Shown here piece after piece: positions 35,456 to 43,802 of a stretch of 64,000 bases of DNA. Where the stretch lies: contig NZ_CP023408.1 of assembly GCF_003665435.1 (NCBI RefSeq), positions 248,001 to 312,000 of the forward strand, written 5' to 3'. Both the position numbers and the translations under genes were made by a program. This DNA is from Streptomyces fungicidicus. GTDB lineage: Bacteria > Actinomycetota > Actinomycetes > Streptomycetales > Streptomycetaceae. Numbering within the stretch: position 1 is the stretch's first letter; each line of letters starts with the position of its first letter. The notes under the pieces are model-generated. The model was not told the DNA's origin, did no database searches, and saw nothing but the letters and a program-made list of their open reading frames with translations.

Positions 35456-36448
35456 TCAGCCGCCGCCCGTGGTCACCGCGCGCTCCGCCGAGAAACCGCC
35501 CCAGGTCCCGTCCGGCAGCATCGCCCGGATCCGCACCCGGTGGGTGACGCCCGGCTCCCGGCCGGCGTAGAAGCGGTACGTCGCCCGGTCGCGGGGTGCG
35601 TCACCGCCGTAGACGAGCGAGGTGGCGACACGGCCGTCCAGGCGCACCTCGTACTCCGTGACCACCCCGTCGACGCGCGGCGGCACCCAGTCCAGGACGA
35701 GGTAGTAGGCGCCGTCGGACTCCTCGCTCGCGGCGCGGAATCCGGTGGGCGAGGTGGCCCGGCCGTCCGCGCCGCCGGCGGTGGTGAGCCGGACGGCGGA
35801 GCCGGCCGGGGAGAGGTTGTCGGCCGCGTCCCGGGCCCGGACGGTGAAGGCGTAGCGGGTGCCCGGCCGCAGCCCCGTCACCACGGTGGCCGTCTGGTTC
35901 CCGCCGACACTGTGGATCTTCGTCCCGCCCTGGTAGACGTCGTACGACACCACGCCCCGGTCGTCGGTCGCGGCGGACCACGACAGCTGGGCCGCCCGGC
36001 TTCCGGCCGCCCGGCCCCTCAGGTCCGCCGGGCGGGTGGGGGCGGTGTCGTCGGCCGCGGCCGCCGCGGGCGTCGTCGCCCGCACCTCCCGGCTGCGCGG
36101 GCCGAGCCGCCCGTCGCGGTCCCGCGCCCGCACCGTGAAGACATGGCGGGTCCCGGGCCGGAGCCTGGTGACGTCGACCATGTGCTCCGAAGCGGGTACC
36201 TCCCCGACCTTCGTGCCGCCCCGGTACACCTCGTAGCGGCTCACCCGGGCGTCGGCGGCCGCGTTCCACATGACATGGACGCTGGTGGCGCTGCCGGCCT
36301 CGGCCGTGACACCGGTCGGCGCACCGGGCGGCCGTTCGCCGCCGTCCTCCTCGTCCGCTCCGCCCCAGCGGCACGAGGCGAGCAGCAGGAGGATCCCGCA
36401 GAGCGCGAGAAGGCGACGCGGGGACACGGCTGGGGGAACGCCACGCAC
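35456..36448 (-). CDS. Lipoprotein with fibronectin type III domains
   Basis: A 330-residue exported lipoprotein. GTG at 36448 has GGAGG seven bases upstream; the signal peptide ends in a lipobox LLASC. Two clear FnIII repeats follow (PPGAPTGVTAEAGSATSVHVMW to TPAAAA; PTRPADLRGRAAGSRAAQLSW to LTTAGG), then a third, more diverged one (SPTGFRAASEESDGAYYLVLDW to TGGG). There is no catalytic domain. FnIII repeats usually act as spacers or binding modules in polysaccharide-active secreted proteins, so it may cooperate with extracellular hydrolases; this is a guess. Confidence 0.87.
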   Translation of the reverse strand: MRGVPPAVSPRRLLALCGILLLLASCRWGGADEEDGGERPPGAPTGVTAEAGSATSVHVMWNAAADARVSRYEVYRGGTKVGEVPASEHMVDVTRLRPGTRHVFTVRARDRDGRLGPRSREVRATTPAAAAADDTAPTRPADLRGRAAGSRAAQLSWSAATDDRGVVSYDVYQGGTKIHSVGGNQTATVVTGLRPGTRYAFTVRARDAADNLSPAGSAVRLTTAGGADGRATSPTGFRAASEESDGAYYLVLDWVPPRVDGVVTEYEVRLDGRVATSLVYGGDAPRDRATYRFYAGREPGVTHRVRIRAMLPDGTWGGFSAERAVTTGGG

Positions 36449-36833
36449 GAGACTGCCTCCCGGGGCGGCACACGGGGACGCCGGAACAATGGTCCGTACC
36501 AATATGATGCCGCTGACGCGCTCACATCAAGAGGCTGGGTGCCTGGGAGTGTGCGGGCGGGTTACGTATCCTGAAGTCGTAACGGGTCGAACCGCCCATG
36601 GAGGCAAGGGAGTTCGGGCCCGAGGCGCGGACCGCTGTCGTCGCGGATCCCGCGCCGGTGCGGGCGGCCGGGTGGCCCGGGTCGACGCGGACCCGGACCC
36701 CGGCCCCCTGTCGCGGCCGCGCGCGCGGTCGTGCGCCGTCCGGCCCTGTCGTGGCCGCCACGCCGCCAAATCGAGAGGAAATGGGGCAAAGTGCCCGTGA
36801 GCGTGCGTCCCTGTCCCCGACGAGAGGCCTCCC
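36449..36833. other. Intergenic region, divergent, 385 bases
   Basis: It lies between the FnIII lipoprotein and chitosanase genes and holds both promoters. A dyad GTTAC (36561-36565) / GTAAC (36579-36583) sits within a GC-rich long-range pairing of GGGCGG with CCGCCC (about 36556-36597). I see no chitosanase-type CsnR operator and no convincing coding frame; the long frames here are arginine-rich shadows. Confidence 0.5.
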
Positions 36834-37721
36834 TTGACCGTCTCCCGCGTCCAGTCGCTCACCCTGGCCATGGCCGGAGTCGCCATGCTGGCCCCCTCGG
36901 CGCCCCCCGCCCCCTCGGAGCCGGCCACCGCGCCCCCCGCCCCGCTGCCGCCGGCCGCCGCGCCCCAGCCGGTCACCGCTCCCGTGATGTCCCCGCCGGC
37001 CGTCGCGCCGCCCGCGGTTCCAGTGCCCCCCGTTCTGCCCCCCGTCACCGCGCCCCCCGTCACCGCGCCCTCCACCCCCGCGGCCTCCGGCACCGCACCC
37101 GCGCCCCGCACCGAACCGGGCGCGCGGCGCGCGGACGCCGTCTCGGCCGCCGACCTGCTGGCCAGGGTGCGCACCTGCACCCCGGTCTCCCGGGGCCGCT
37201 ACCGCAAGGACCAGGGCGCCAAGGCCACCGTCCCGGTGTGCGGGACCCGCGGCGCCGTGTTCTGGAAGGCCGACATGGACATCGACTGCGACGGCCGGCC
37301 CGGTCCCCGCTGCAACTCCGGGACCGACCCGTACTTCTCCGCCTCCACCGCCTACGCGCAGTCCGACGGACGGCCGCTGAGCTCCGAGGAGACCCCCTAC
37401 GTGGTGGTGCCCGCGCCCAGTGACGTGTGGAACCACCGGTCCCACGGCGTGCGCGGCGGATCGGTCGTGGCCGTGGTGTACCGCGACCGGGTGCGGTACG
37501 CGGTCGTCGGCGACACCGGCCCCGCGGACATCATCGGCGAGGCGTCCCACGCCACGGCCGAGTCGCTGGGCATCGACCCCGACCCGCGGGGCGGCGGCAC
37601 CTCCTCCGGAGTCACCTACATCGTGTTCGAGGACAGCCGGGTGACGCCCATCGAGGACCACGACGCCGCGGTGACGGAGGGCAAGCGCCTCGCCCGCCGG
37701 TTCGTGGACGACGCCGGCTGA
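36834..37721 (+). CDS. Secreted chitosanase-like glycoside hydrolase, family 75
   Basis: A 295-residue exported protein that would cleave chitosan. TTG at 36834 is the start, after GAGAGG. After a signal sequence there is a long Pro/Ala-rich linker (about residues 22-92). The GH75 domain follows: VPVCGTRGAVFWKADMDIDCDG with catalytic acidic residues, CNSGTDPYFSASTAY, VVVYRDRVRYAVVGDTGPADIIGEAS, and GTSSGVTYIVF. Four cysteines should form disulfides. GH75 is mostly fungal, with some actinobacterial members. Confidence 0.87.
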   Translation: MTVSRVQSLTLAMAGVAMLAPSAPPAPSEPATAPPAPLPPAAAPQPVTAPVMSPPAVAPPAVPVPPVLPPVTAPPVTAPSTPAASGTAPAPRTEPGARRADAVSAADLLARVRTCTPVSRGRYRKDQGAKATVPVCGTRGAVFWKADMDIDCDGRPGPRCNSGTDPYFSASTAYAQSDGRPLSSEETPYVVVPAPSDVWNHRSHGVRGGSVVAVVYRDRVRYAVVGDTGPADIIGEASHATAESLGIDPDPRGGGTSSGVTYIVFEDSRVTPIEDHDAAVTEGKRLARRFVDDAG

Positions 37722-37733
37722 ACCGCCCGCCCC

Positions 37734-38144
37734 TCACACCTTCCGGTACGTGTACGCCTCCACGGCCGCCGCCTCCACCGCCGCCAGGTCCGCCCCCGTG
37801 GAGGCCGTGACCACCGCGGCCACCGCGCCCTCCACGAACGGCGCGTCCACCAGCCTGGTCCGCTCCGGCAGTTCGTCGCCCTCGGCGAGCAACGCCTTCA
37901 CGGTGAGCACCGCGCTGCCCAGGTCGGCCAGCACGGCCACCCCCGCCCCGCGGTCGACCGACGCGGCCGCCGCGGCGATCAGCTCGGCGCTGGTGCCGAG
38001 CCCGCCGCCCTCGGTGCCGCCCGCCGGCGCCACGGGCACCGAGTCGCCGGCGCCCGACAGGCCCTTCGCCAGCTCCGCCACCGACGCGGCCACCGCCGCG
38101 CTGTGCGACACCAGCACGATCCCCACCGGCTTCGCGTCACTCAC
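37734..38144 (-). CDS. dhaM: Dihydroxyacetone kinase phosphotransfer subunit DhaM
   Basis: A 136-residue EIIA-mannose-like protein that passes phosphate from the sugar PTS to DhaL-bound ADP. The phospho-histidine is His14 in VSHSAAVAAS, and GTSAELI plus DLGSAVLT are family marks. It lacks the HPr and EI-like domains found in the E. coli DhaM, so it depends on general PTS proteins. The start overlaps the end of dhaL by eight bases. Confidence 0.92.
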   Translation of the reverse strand: MSDAKPVGIVLVSHSAAVAASVAELAKGLSGAGDSVPVAPAGGTEGGGLGTSAELIAAAAASVDRGAGVAVLADLGSAVLTVKALLAEGDELPERTRLVDAPFVEGAVAAVVTASTGADLAAVEAAAVEAYTYRKV

Positions 38145-38754
38145 CGCCGGCCTCCGTCTCCGCCGAGGCGTCGACGAGCGCGGCGATCAGCAGCGCCGAC
38201 GACGTGGCCCCCGGGTCCTGGTGCCCGATGCTGCGTTCGCCGAGATAGCTGGCCCTGCCCTTGCGGGCCAGCATCGGCGTCGTCGCCACGGCGCCCTCCT
38301 CGGCGGCGTCGCGCGCCGCGGCGAAGGAGCCACCGAGGGCGTCCACCGCGGGCACCAGCGCGTCGATCATCGTCTTGTCGCCCGGCGCGGCACCGCCGAG
38401 CTGCCGCACCGCGTCCACCCCGGCGCCCAGCGCCTCGGCCAGTTGCCCCCGCTCCACCTCGGCCGCCTCGCCGAGCGCCTTGCCGGTGCGGCGCAGCAGG
38501 GTCCCGTACAGCGGACCGGAGGCGCCGCCCACCGTCGAGATGAGCAGCCGTCCGGCCCGGGTCAGCACCGCTCCGGGCGTGGCGGGCGGCTCCTTGTCCA
38601 GCGCCTCGCGCACCGCCCTGAACCCGCGCTGCAGGTTGCTGCCGTGGTCGGCGTCCCCGATCGGCGAGTCGAGGGCGGTGAGCCGCTCCGCCTCGCGCTC
38701 CACGGACGCGGCGGTGGCGGTCATCCAGCGGCGGAAGAACTCGGCGTCGAGCAC
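38137..38754 (-). CDS. dhaL: Dihydroxyacetone kinase ADP-binding subunit DhaL
   Basis: A 205-residue subunit that holds ADP as a permanent cofactor. The magnesium-binding aspartates are in LDSPIGDADHG (about Asp29, 34 and 36), and GGASGPLYGTLL follows. GTG at 38754 has AAGGAG five bases upstream and gives the usual N-terminus (LDAEFFRRW). The ATG at 38790 would add 12 residues and is the alternative. It lies between dhaK and dhaM in the expected order. Confidence 0.92.
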   Translation of the reverse strand: MLDAEFFRRWMTATAASVEREAERLTALDSPIGDADHGSNLQRGFRAVREALDKEPPATPGAVLTRAGRLLISTVGGASGPLYGTLLRRTGKALGEAAEVERGQLAEALGAGVDAVRQLGGAAPGDKTMIDALVPAVDALGGSFAAARDAAEEGAVATTPMLARKGRASYLGERSIGHQDPGATSSALLIAALVDASAETEAGGE

Positions 38755-38804
38755 GGGCACTCCTTGCGTGGTAGGTACTCCTGAACCCATGACCCCAGCG
38801 TCTC

Positions 38805-39797
38805 TCACACGCCCCAGCGCAGCCCCGGCGTACGCACCGGCGCGTCCCACAGCCGCAGCAGTTCCTCGTCGATCTGGCACAGGGTGACCGAGGCGCCCGC
38901 CATGTCGAGGGACGTGACGTAGTTGCCGACCAGGACACGGGCCACCGGGACCCCGCGCTCACCCAGCACCCGCTGCACCTCGGCGTTGAAGCCGTACAGC
39001 TCCAGCAGCGGGGTCGCGCCCATGCCGTTGACCAGGACCAGCACCGGATTGCGCGGGGTGAGGTCCTCCAGGACCGCGTCGAGCGCCGCCTCGGCGATCT
39101 CGCCGGACGTCATCATCGGCCGCCGCTCCCGGCCCGGCTCGCCGTGGATGCCGATGCCCAGCTCCAGCTCCCCGTCGGGCAGGTCGAAGGTGGGGGTGCC
39201 CTTGGAGGGGGTGGTGCAGGCGCTCAGCGCCACGCCGAAGCTGCGGGAGTTCTCGTTCACCTGGCGGGCGATCGCCGCCACCCGCTCCAGCGGCATGCCC
39301 TCCTCGGCCGCCGCGCCCGCGATCTTCTCCACGAACAGCGTCGCGCCGGTGCCGCGCCGGCCGGCCGTGTACAGGCTGTCGGTCACCGCCACGTCGTCGT
39401 TGACCAGGACCTTCGCGACCTGGATGCCCTCGTCCTCGGCCAGTTCGGCGGCCATGTCGAAGTTGAGCACGTCACCGGTGTAGTTCTTCACGACGAACAG
39501 CACCCCGGCCCCGCTGTCCACCGCCGCCGCGGCCCGCAGCATCTGGTCGGGCACCGGGGAGGTGAACACCTCGCCGGGGCAGGCCGCCGACAGCATCCCC
39601 GGCCCCACGAACCCGCCGTGCAGCGGCTCGTGCCCCGACCCCCCGCCGGACACCAGGCCCACCTTCCCGGCCACCGGCGCGTCCTTGCGCACGATCACCC
39701 GGTTCTCCACGTCCACCGCCAGCTCGGGATGGGCGGCCGCCATCCCGCGCAACGCGTCCGCGACCACGGTCTCCGGGACGTTGATGAGCATCTTCAT
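38805..39797 (-). CDS. dhaK: Dihydroxyacetone kinase substrate-binding subunit DhaK
   Basis: A 330-residue subunit that binds dihydroxyacetone covalently through a histidine. His218 in GIGIHGEPG is at the same position as in E. coli DhaK. Phosphate and substrate loops are GLVSGGGSGHEPLHGGFVG and VKNYTGDVLNF. ATG at 39797 has GGAGG five bases upstream. The operon runs dhaK-dhaL-dhaM leftward. It diverges from the hydroxyproline operon across 236 bases. Confidence 0.95.
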   Translation of the reverse strand: MKMLINVPETVVADALRGMAAAHPELAVDVENRVIVRKDAPVAGKVGLVSGGGSGHEPLHGGFVGPGMLSAACPGEVFTSPVPDQMLRAAAAVDSGAGVLFVVKNYTGDVLNFDMAAELAEDEGIQVAKVLVNDDVAVTDSLYTAGRRGTGATLFVEKIAGAAAEEGMPLERVAAIARQVNENSRSFGVALSACTTPSKGTPTFDLPDGELELGIGIHGEPGRERRPMMTSGEIAEAALDAVLEDLTPRNPVLVLVNGMGATPLLELYGFNAEVQRVLGERGVPVARVLVGNYVTSLDMAGASVTLCQIDEELLRLWDAPVRTPGLRWGV

Positions 39798-40001
39798 GGG
39801 TACCTCCTGGGTGCTGGGCAGGCGGGTGGCGCACAAGGCTCACGCGGGACTCGGGTGAAGTGCCCGCTGTCGGCAGTATCTGCCTTGCGGCAGCGAAGGT
39901 CACGCGGAAGGACGTCCGTGGGCGTACCCCGGCGGGCGATCGGCACACGTCACGCGGAAGTCGCCGTTGTCCTCGGGGTGGTCGGGTGTATACGCTCCTG
40001 C

Positions 40002-40019
40002 ATGTCATGTGACATTGCA
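40002..40019. promoter_or_regulatory. Operator-like element before the hydroxyproline operon
   Basis: ATGTCATGTGACAT (40002-40015) is a palindrome with six-base arms. It overlaps GTGACATTGCA (40009-40019). An almost identical GTGACATTGTA is found in the promoter of the GntR gene at the other end of this operon. It lies 15 bases before the first start codon, where a bound repressor would block transcription. Confidence 0.65.
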
Positions 40020-40033
40020 CAGAGGGGGAGCCG

Positions 40034-41200
40034 TTGACCCTGAAGGTCGTCGTCGTGGGTGCGGGCGTCGTCGGAGCGGCCTGCGCCTTCCACGCCGCCT
40101 CGGCGGGCATGGACGTCACGGTCGCGGACCGGGGCCCCGTCGGCGCCGGCACGACCAGTCGCGGGGAGGGCAACGTCCTCCTCTCCGACAAGGAACCCGG
40201 CCCCGAACTCGACCTGGCGCGGCTGAGCCGCACGCTGTGGGACGAGGCCGGCCGGGAGCTCGGGCCGGACTCCTTCGAACTCGAGTCCAAGGGCGGTCTC
40301 GTCGTCGCGAGCGGCGCCGAAGGACTCGTGGCGCTCCGGGAGTTCGCCGCCCGGCAGGAGGCGGCCGGCGTCCGCGTCGAGCCGGTCGGCCACGTGCGGG
40401 AGATCGAACCCCACCTCGCGCCCGACGTGCCCGGGGGCGTCCACTACCCGCAGGACGCGCAGGTGCAGCCGGTCCTTGCGGCGGTCGCGCTGCTGCGGGC
40501 CGCCGTACGGCGCGGCGCGCGCCTGGTCACGGGCGAGGCCGTCGGCGCGGTGACCGGCAGGGACGGCCGGGTCACCGGCGTCCGCACGGCCACCGGCGAG
40601 GTGCTGCCCGCCGACGCCGTCGTCAACGCCGCAGGGACCTGGGGAGGCGAGGTCGGCCGGCGGCTCGGCGCGCCCGTCGAGGTGCTGCCGCGCCGCGGCT
40701 TCGTCCTGGTGACCGAACCGCTGCCGCCGATGATCCGGCACAAGGTCTACTCGGCCGACTACATCGCCAACGTCGCCTCGTCCGACGCCGGACTGGAGAC
40801 CTCCTGCGTCGTGGAGGGCACGCGGGGCGGCACGATCCTCATCGGCGCCAGCCGGGAACGCGTCGGCTTCGACACCACGATGAACACCGCCGTGGTCGCC
40901 AGGCTCGCGGCGCAGGCGTGCCGCCTCTTCCCCTTTCTGCGCGGCGTCCATCTGATCCGCTCCTACCGGGGTTTCCGGCCGTACTGCCCCGACCACCTCC
41001 CGGTGATCGGCCCCGACCCGCGGGTGCCGGGGGTCGTCCACGCCTGCGGTCACGAGGGGGCGGGCATCGGCCTCGCCCCCGCGACCGGCGCGCTCGTCAC
41101 GGCCCATCTGCTCGGCCGCCCCTGGCGCGGCGCCGACCCGGCCGCGCACACCGCCCTTCTCCCCGACCGCTTCCTCGCCCCCGGAGGTGCGCAGCAGTGA
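40034..41200 (+). CDS. FAD-dependent D-amino-acid (cis-4-hydroxy-D-proline) dehydrogenase catalytic subunit
   Basis: A 388-residue DAAO-family flavoprotein. The FAD motif is VVVGAGVVGAACAFHAA at the N-terminus and the C-terminal ring is SYRGFRPYCPDHLPVIG. TTG at 40034 follows GGGGGAG. The next two genes encode a 2Fe-2S protein and a second FAD protein, all overlapping. This is the layout of a heterotrimeric hydroxyproline dehydrogenase related to HcnABC. It should oxidise cis-4-hydroxy-D-proline to pyrroline-4-hydroxy-2-carboxylate. Confidence 0.88.
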   Translation: MTLKVVVVGAGVVGAACAFHAASAGMDVTVADRGPVGAGTTSRGEGNVLLSDKEPGPELDLARLSRTLWDEAGRELGPDSFELESKGGLVVASGAEGLVALREFAARQEAAGVRVEPVGHVREIEPHLAPDVPGGVHYPQDAQVQPVLAAVALLRAAVRRGARLVTGEAVGAVTGRDGRVTGVRTATGEVLPADAVVNAAGTWGGEVGRRLGAPVEVLPRRGFVLVTEPLPPMIRHKVYSADYIANVASSDAGLETSCVVEGTRGGTILIGASRERVGFDTTMNTAVVARLAAQACRLFPFLRGVHLIRSYRGFRPYCPDHLPVIGPDPRVPGVVHACGHEGAGIGLAPATGALVTAHLLGRPWRGADPAAHTALLPDRFLAPGGAQQ

Positions 41201-41451
41201 GCGAGATCGTCGTCGACGGCGAGCCCCTGCCGTTCGTCGAAGGCCAGACCGTCGCCGCGGCCCTCGTCGCGGCCGGCCGGGTCGCCTGGCGCACCACCCG
41301 CGTGGGGCGCCGTCCGCGCGGCGTGTTCTGCGGGATCGGCGTCTGCTTCGACTGCCTGGTGACGCTCGACGGAGCCCGCGGGCAGCGCGCCTGTCTGGTG
41401 CCGGCACGTCCGGGCATGACCGTCACGACCGAGGAGGGCGACGATGAGTGA
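41197..41451 (+). CDS. Small 2Fe-2S subunit of the hydroxyproline dehydrogenase
   Basis: An 84-residue plant-type-ferredoxin-like subunit. The cluster cysteines are Cys45, Cys50 and Cys53 in CGIGVCFDC and Cys66 in RAC. GTG at 41197 overlaps the stop of the catalytic subunit (GTGA). It resembles HcnA-like small subunits that relay electrons between two flavin subunits. Confidence 0.9.
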   Translation: MSEIVVDGEPLPFVEGQTVAAALVAAGRVAWRTTRVGRRPRGVFCGIGVCFDCLVTLDGARGQRACLVPARPGMTVTTEEGDDE

Positions 41452-42907
41452 ACCCGCGGACCTCGTCGTCGTGGGCGCGGGACCGGCCGGCATGGCCGCC
41501 GCGGTCACGGCACTGGCCGGCGGACTGCGCGTGGCGCTGGTGGACTCCGGGACCGCCGTCGGCGGCCAGTACTGGCGGCACCCCCCGGAGCACGCGCGGA
41601 CGGCCGTCCCGACCGAGGACCTGCACCACGGGCTGCGCCGGTACCGCGCCCTGTGCGCGGCGTTGTCGGCGGGCCGGGCCGACGGCCGGCTCGATCTGCG
41701 CCTGGAGCATCACGCGTGGTCCGCGGTCCGCGAGGACGACGGGTTCGCGGTCCACGCGGTCGACCGCCGCGCGGCGCCGCAGGAGACCGCCGTCGTCCTG
41801 CGGGCGCCGAGGCTCCTGGTGGCCACCGGCGCCTACGACCGTCAACTGCCCTTCCCGGGTTGGGACCTGCCCGGGGTGCTCACCATCGGCGGTCTCCAGG
41901 CGCTGCTCAAGGGCGGCGGCGTGGCGGCCGGCAGCCGGGTGGCGCTGGGCGGCACCGGCCCGTTCCTGCTTCCGGTCGCCGCCGGCCTCGCGGCCCGCGG
42001 CGTCGAGGTGGTCACGGTGTGCGAGGCGGCCCACCCGGGGGCGTGGCTGCGGCACCCCGGCCCGCTGCTGCGCAACCCCGGCAAGTGGGCGGAGGGCGCC
42101 GGGTACGCCGCCACCCTCGCGCGCCACCGCGTCCGGGTCCGCCCGCGCACGGCGATCGTCGCCGCGGAGGGCCGCGAACGCGTGACGTCGGTGCGAATCG
42201 CCTCGCTGGCGCCGGACGGCAGCCCGCGCCCGGGAACGGAGCGACGCGTCGAGGCCGACGCGGTCGGCGTCGGCTGGGGCTTCGCACCGCAGCTCGACCT
42301 GCTCGTCCCCCTCGGCTGTTCCCTCACGGACTCGGCGGACGGCAACGCGGTGGTCGCCGTCGACGGGGGCCAGCGCACCACCGTCCCCGGTGTCTACGCC
42401 GCGGGGGAGACCTGCGGCATCGGCGGGGCGGCCCTCGCGGTGCACGAGGGCCGGCTGGCCGCGCGGTCGGTCCTCGCCGACTCCCGCGCCACCCCCGTAC
42501 CGGCAGGCGGGCGCGGGGCCGCGCCGCTCTCGGCGGTGGCCCGGCAACGCGCCTTCGCCCGGGCGATGGCCCTGGCCCACCCGATCCCTCCGGCCTGGTC
42601 CTCGTGGCTGACCGACACGACCGTCGTGTGCCGCTGCGAGGAGGTGACCGCCGGTGCGATCCGGGCCGCCCGCGCCGACGGCGCCCACGACCACCGGCAG
42701 GTCAAGCAGTTGACCCGGGCCGGGATGGGCTGGTGCCAGGGGCGGATGTGCGGGCCCGCCGTGCACTGCCTCACGGCACGGGGACGGGCGTACGAGCCCG
42801 CGGAACGGCTCGTCGCGACGCCCGTCACCCTCGGGGCGCTCGCCGACCTCGACGAGGCACCGCCGGCATCGGCGGACCACGGTGAAACCGACAAGGAGTG
42901 TTCATGA
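41444..42907 (+). CDS. FAD/NAD-binding subunit with C-terminal BFD-like iron-sulfur domain
   Basis: A 487-residue pyridine-nucleotide-disulfide-type flavoprotein, the third part of the hydroxyproline dehydrogenase. FAD-binding is in VVVGAGPAGMAAAV, the second dinucleotide fold in LGGTGPFLLPVAAGLA, and the FAD-closing motif in GVYAAGETCGIGGA. The C-terminal domain has CRCEEVT and GWCQGRMCG, a BFD-like 2Fe-2S site. It overlaps the preceding gene by eight bases and the next by four. Confidence 0.9.
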   Translation: MSEPADLVVVGAGPAGMAAAVTALAGGLRVALVDSGTAVGGQYWRHPPEHARTAVPTEDLHHGLRRYRALCAALSAGRADGRLDLRLEHHAWSAVREDDGFAVHAVDRRAAPQETAVVLRAPRLLVATGAYDRQLPFPGWDLPGVLTIGGLQALLKGGGVAAGSRVALGGTGPFLLPVAAGLAARGVEVVTVCEAAHPGAWLRHPGPLLRNPGKWAEGAGYAATLARHRVRVRPRTAIVAAEGRERVTSVRIASLAPDGSPRPGTERRVEADAVGVGWGFAPQLDLLVPLGCSLTDSADGNAVVAVDGGQRTTVPGVYAAGETCGIGGAALAVHEGRLAARSVLADSRATPVPAGGRGAAPLSAVARQRAFARAMALAHPIPPAWSSWLTDTTVVCRCEEVTAGAIRAARADGAHDHRQVKQLTRAGMGWCQGRMCGPAVHCLTARGRAYEPAERLVATPVTLGALADLDEAPPASADHGETDKECS

Positions 42908-43800
42908 GCGAGACCCGCAAGCCCTGGCACGGCGTCATCGTCGCGACCAGCCTGCCGTTCCACGACGATCTCTCGGTCGACTTCGGCGCGTACGGCGAGA
43001 GCGTCGCCCGCCTCGCCGCGGAGGGGATGCACGGCGTCGCCCCGAACGGATCGCTCGGCGAGTACCAGACCCTCACCCACGAGGAGCGCGACCGCGTCGT
43101 GGAGACCGCCCTCGCGCACGCCCCCGAGGGTTTCACCGTCATGCCGGGCGTCGGCGCCTACGGCGGCCGCGAGGCCGCGCGGCACGCCCGGTTCGCCAAG
43201 GACGCCGGCTGCCAGGCGGTGATGTGCCTGCCCCCGAACGCCTACCGCGCCGACGACCGCGCGGTCCTCGAGCACTTCGAGCTGGTGGCCTCGGCCGGCC
43301 TGCCCGTCACCGCGTACAACAACCCCATCGACACCAAGGTGGATCTGCGCCCGGACCTGCTGGCCAAGCTGTACGCCGAGGGGTTCATCGTCGGGGTCAA
43401 GGAGTTCTCCGGCGACGTCCGGCGCTGCTACGAGATCTCCGAGAGGGCACCCGGCCTCGACCTCATGATCGGTACCGACGACACCGTGCTGGAGGTCGGC
43501 ATCGCCGGAGCCAAGGGCTGGGTCGCCGGTTACCCGCAGGTCTTCCCCCGCGCCTGCCTCGCGCTGTACGAGGCGTCCGTCACGGGTGACCTGGAGACGG
43601 CGCTGCCGCTGTACCGGCAGCTGCACCCGGTGCTGCGGTGGGACAGCAGGACCGAGTTCGTGCAGGCCATCAAGCTGGGCCAGGAGATGACCGGCCGCCG
43701 GGGCGGCGTCTGCCGTCCGCCGCGACAGCCGCTCGCCCCGGAGACGGAGGCAGTCGTGCGCGCCGCCACCCAGGCCCTCGTCGACGCCGGGGTGAACTGA
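42904..43800 (+). CDS. DapA-family pyrroline-4-hydroxy-2-carboxylate deaminase
   Basis: A 298-residue class I aldolase-fold enzyme of the dihydrodipicolinate synthase family. The Schiff-base lysine is Lys166 in GVKEFSGD. The tyrosine is in TAYNNPIDTK and the substrate-carboxylate loop in NGSLGEYQTL. In this operon the likely reaction is conversion of the dehydrogenase product to 2-oxoglutarate semialdehyde and ammonia. ATG at 42904 has AAGGAG upstream and overlaps the preceding stop. Confidence 0.88.
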   Translation: MSETRKPWHGVIVATSLPFHDDLSVDFGAYGESVARLAAEGMHGVAPNGSLGEYQTLTHEERDRVVETALAHAPEGFTVMPGVGAYGGREAARHARFAKDAGCQAVMCLPPNAYRADDRAVLEHFELVASAGLPVTAYNNPIDTKVDLRPDLLAKLYAEGFIVGVKEFSGDVRRCYEISERAPGLDLMIGTDDTVLEVGIAGAKGWVAGYPQVFPRACLALYEASVTGDLETALPLYRQLHPVLRWDSRTEFVQAIKLGQEMTGRRGGVCRPPRQPLAPETEAVVRAATQALVDAGVN

Positions 43801-43802
43801 CG

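Noticed and set aside
36449..36833. A coding gene in the 385-base gap before the chitosanase
   Set aside because: All frames there are Arg/Pro/Gly-rich shadows without ribosome sites.
37734..38754. DhaM as a full multi-domain PTS protein
   Set aside because: The frame closes after the EIIA-like domain; no HPr or enzyme I-like part is present.
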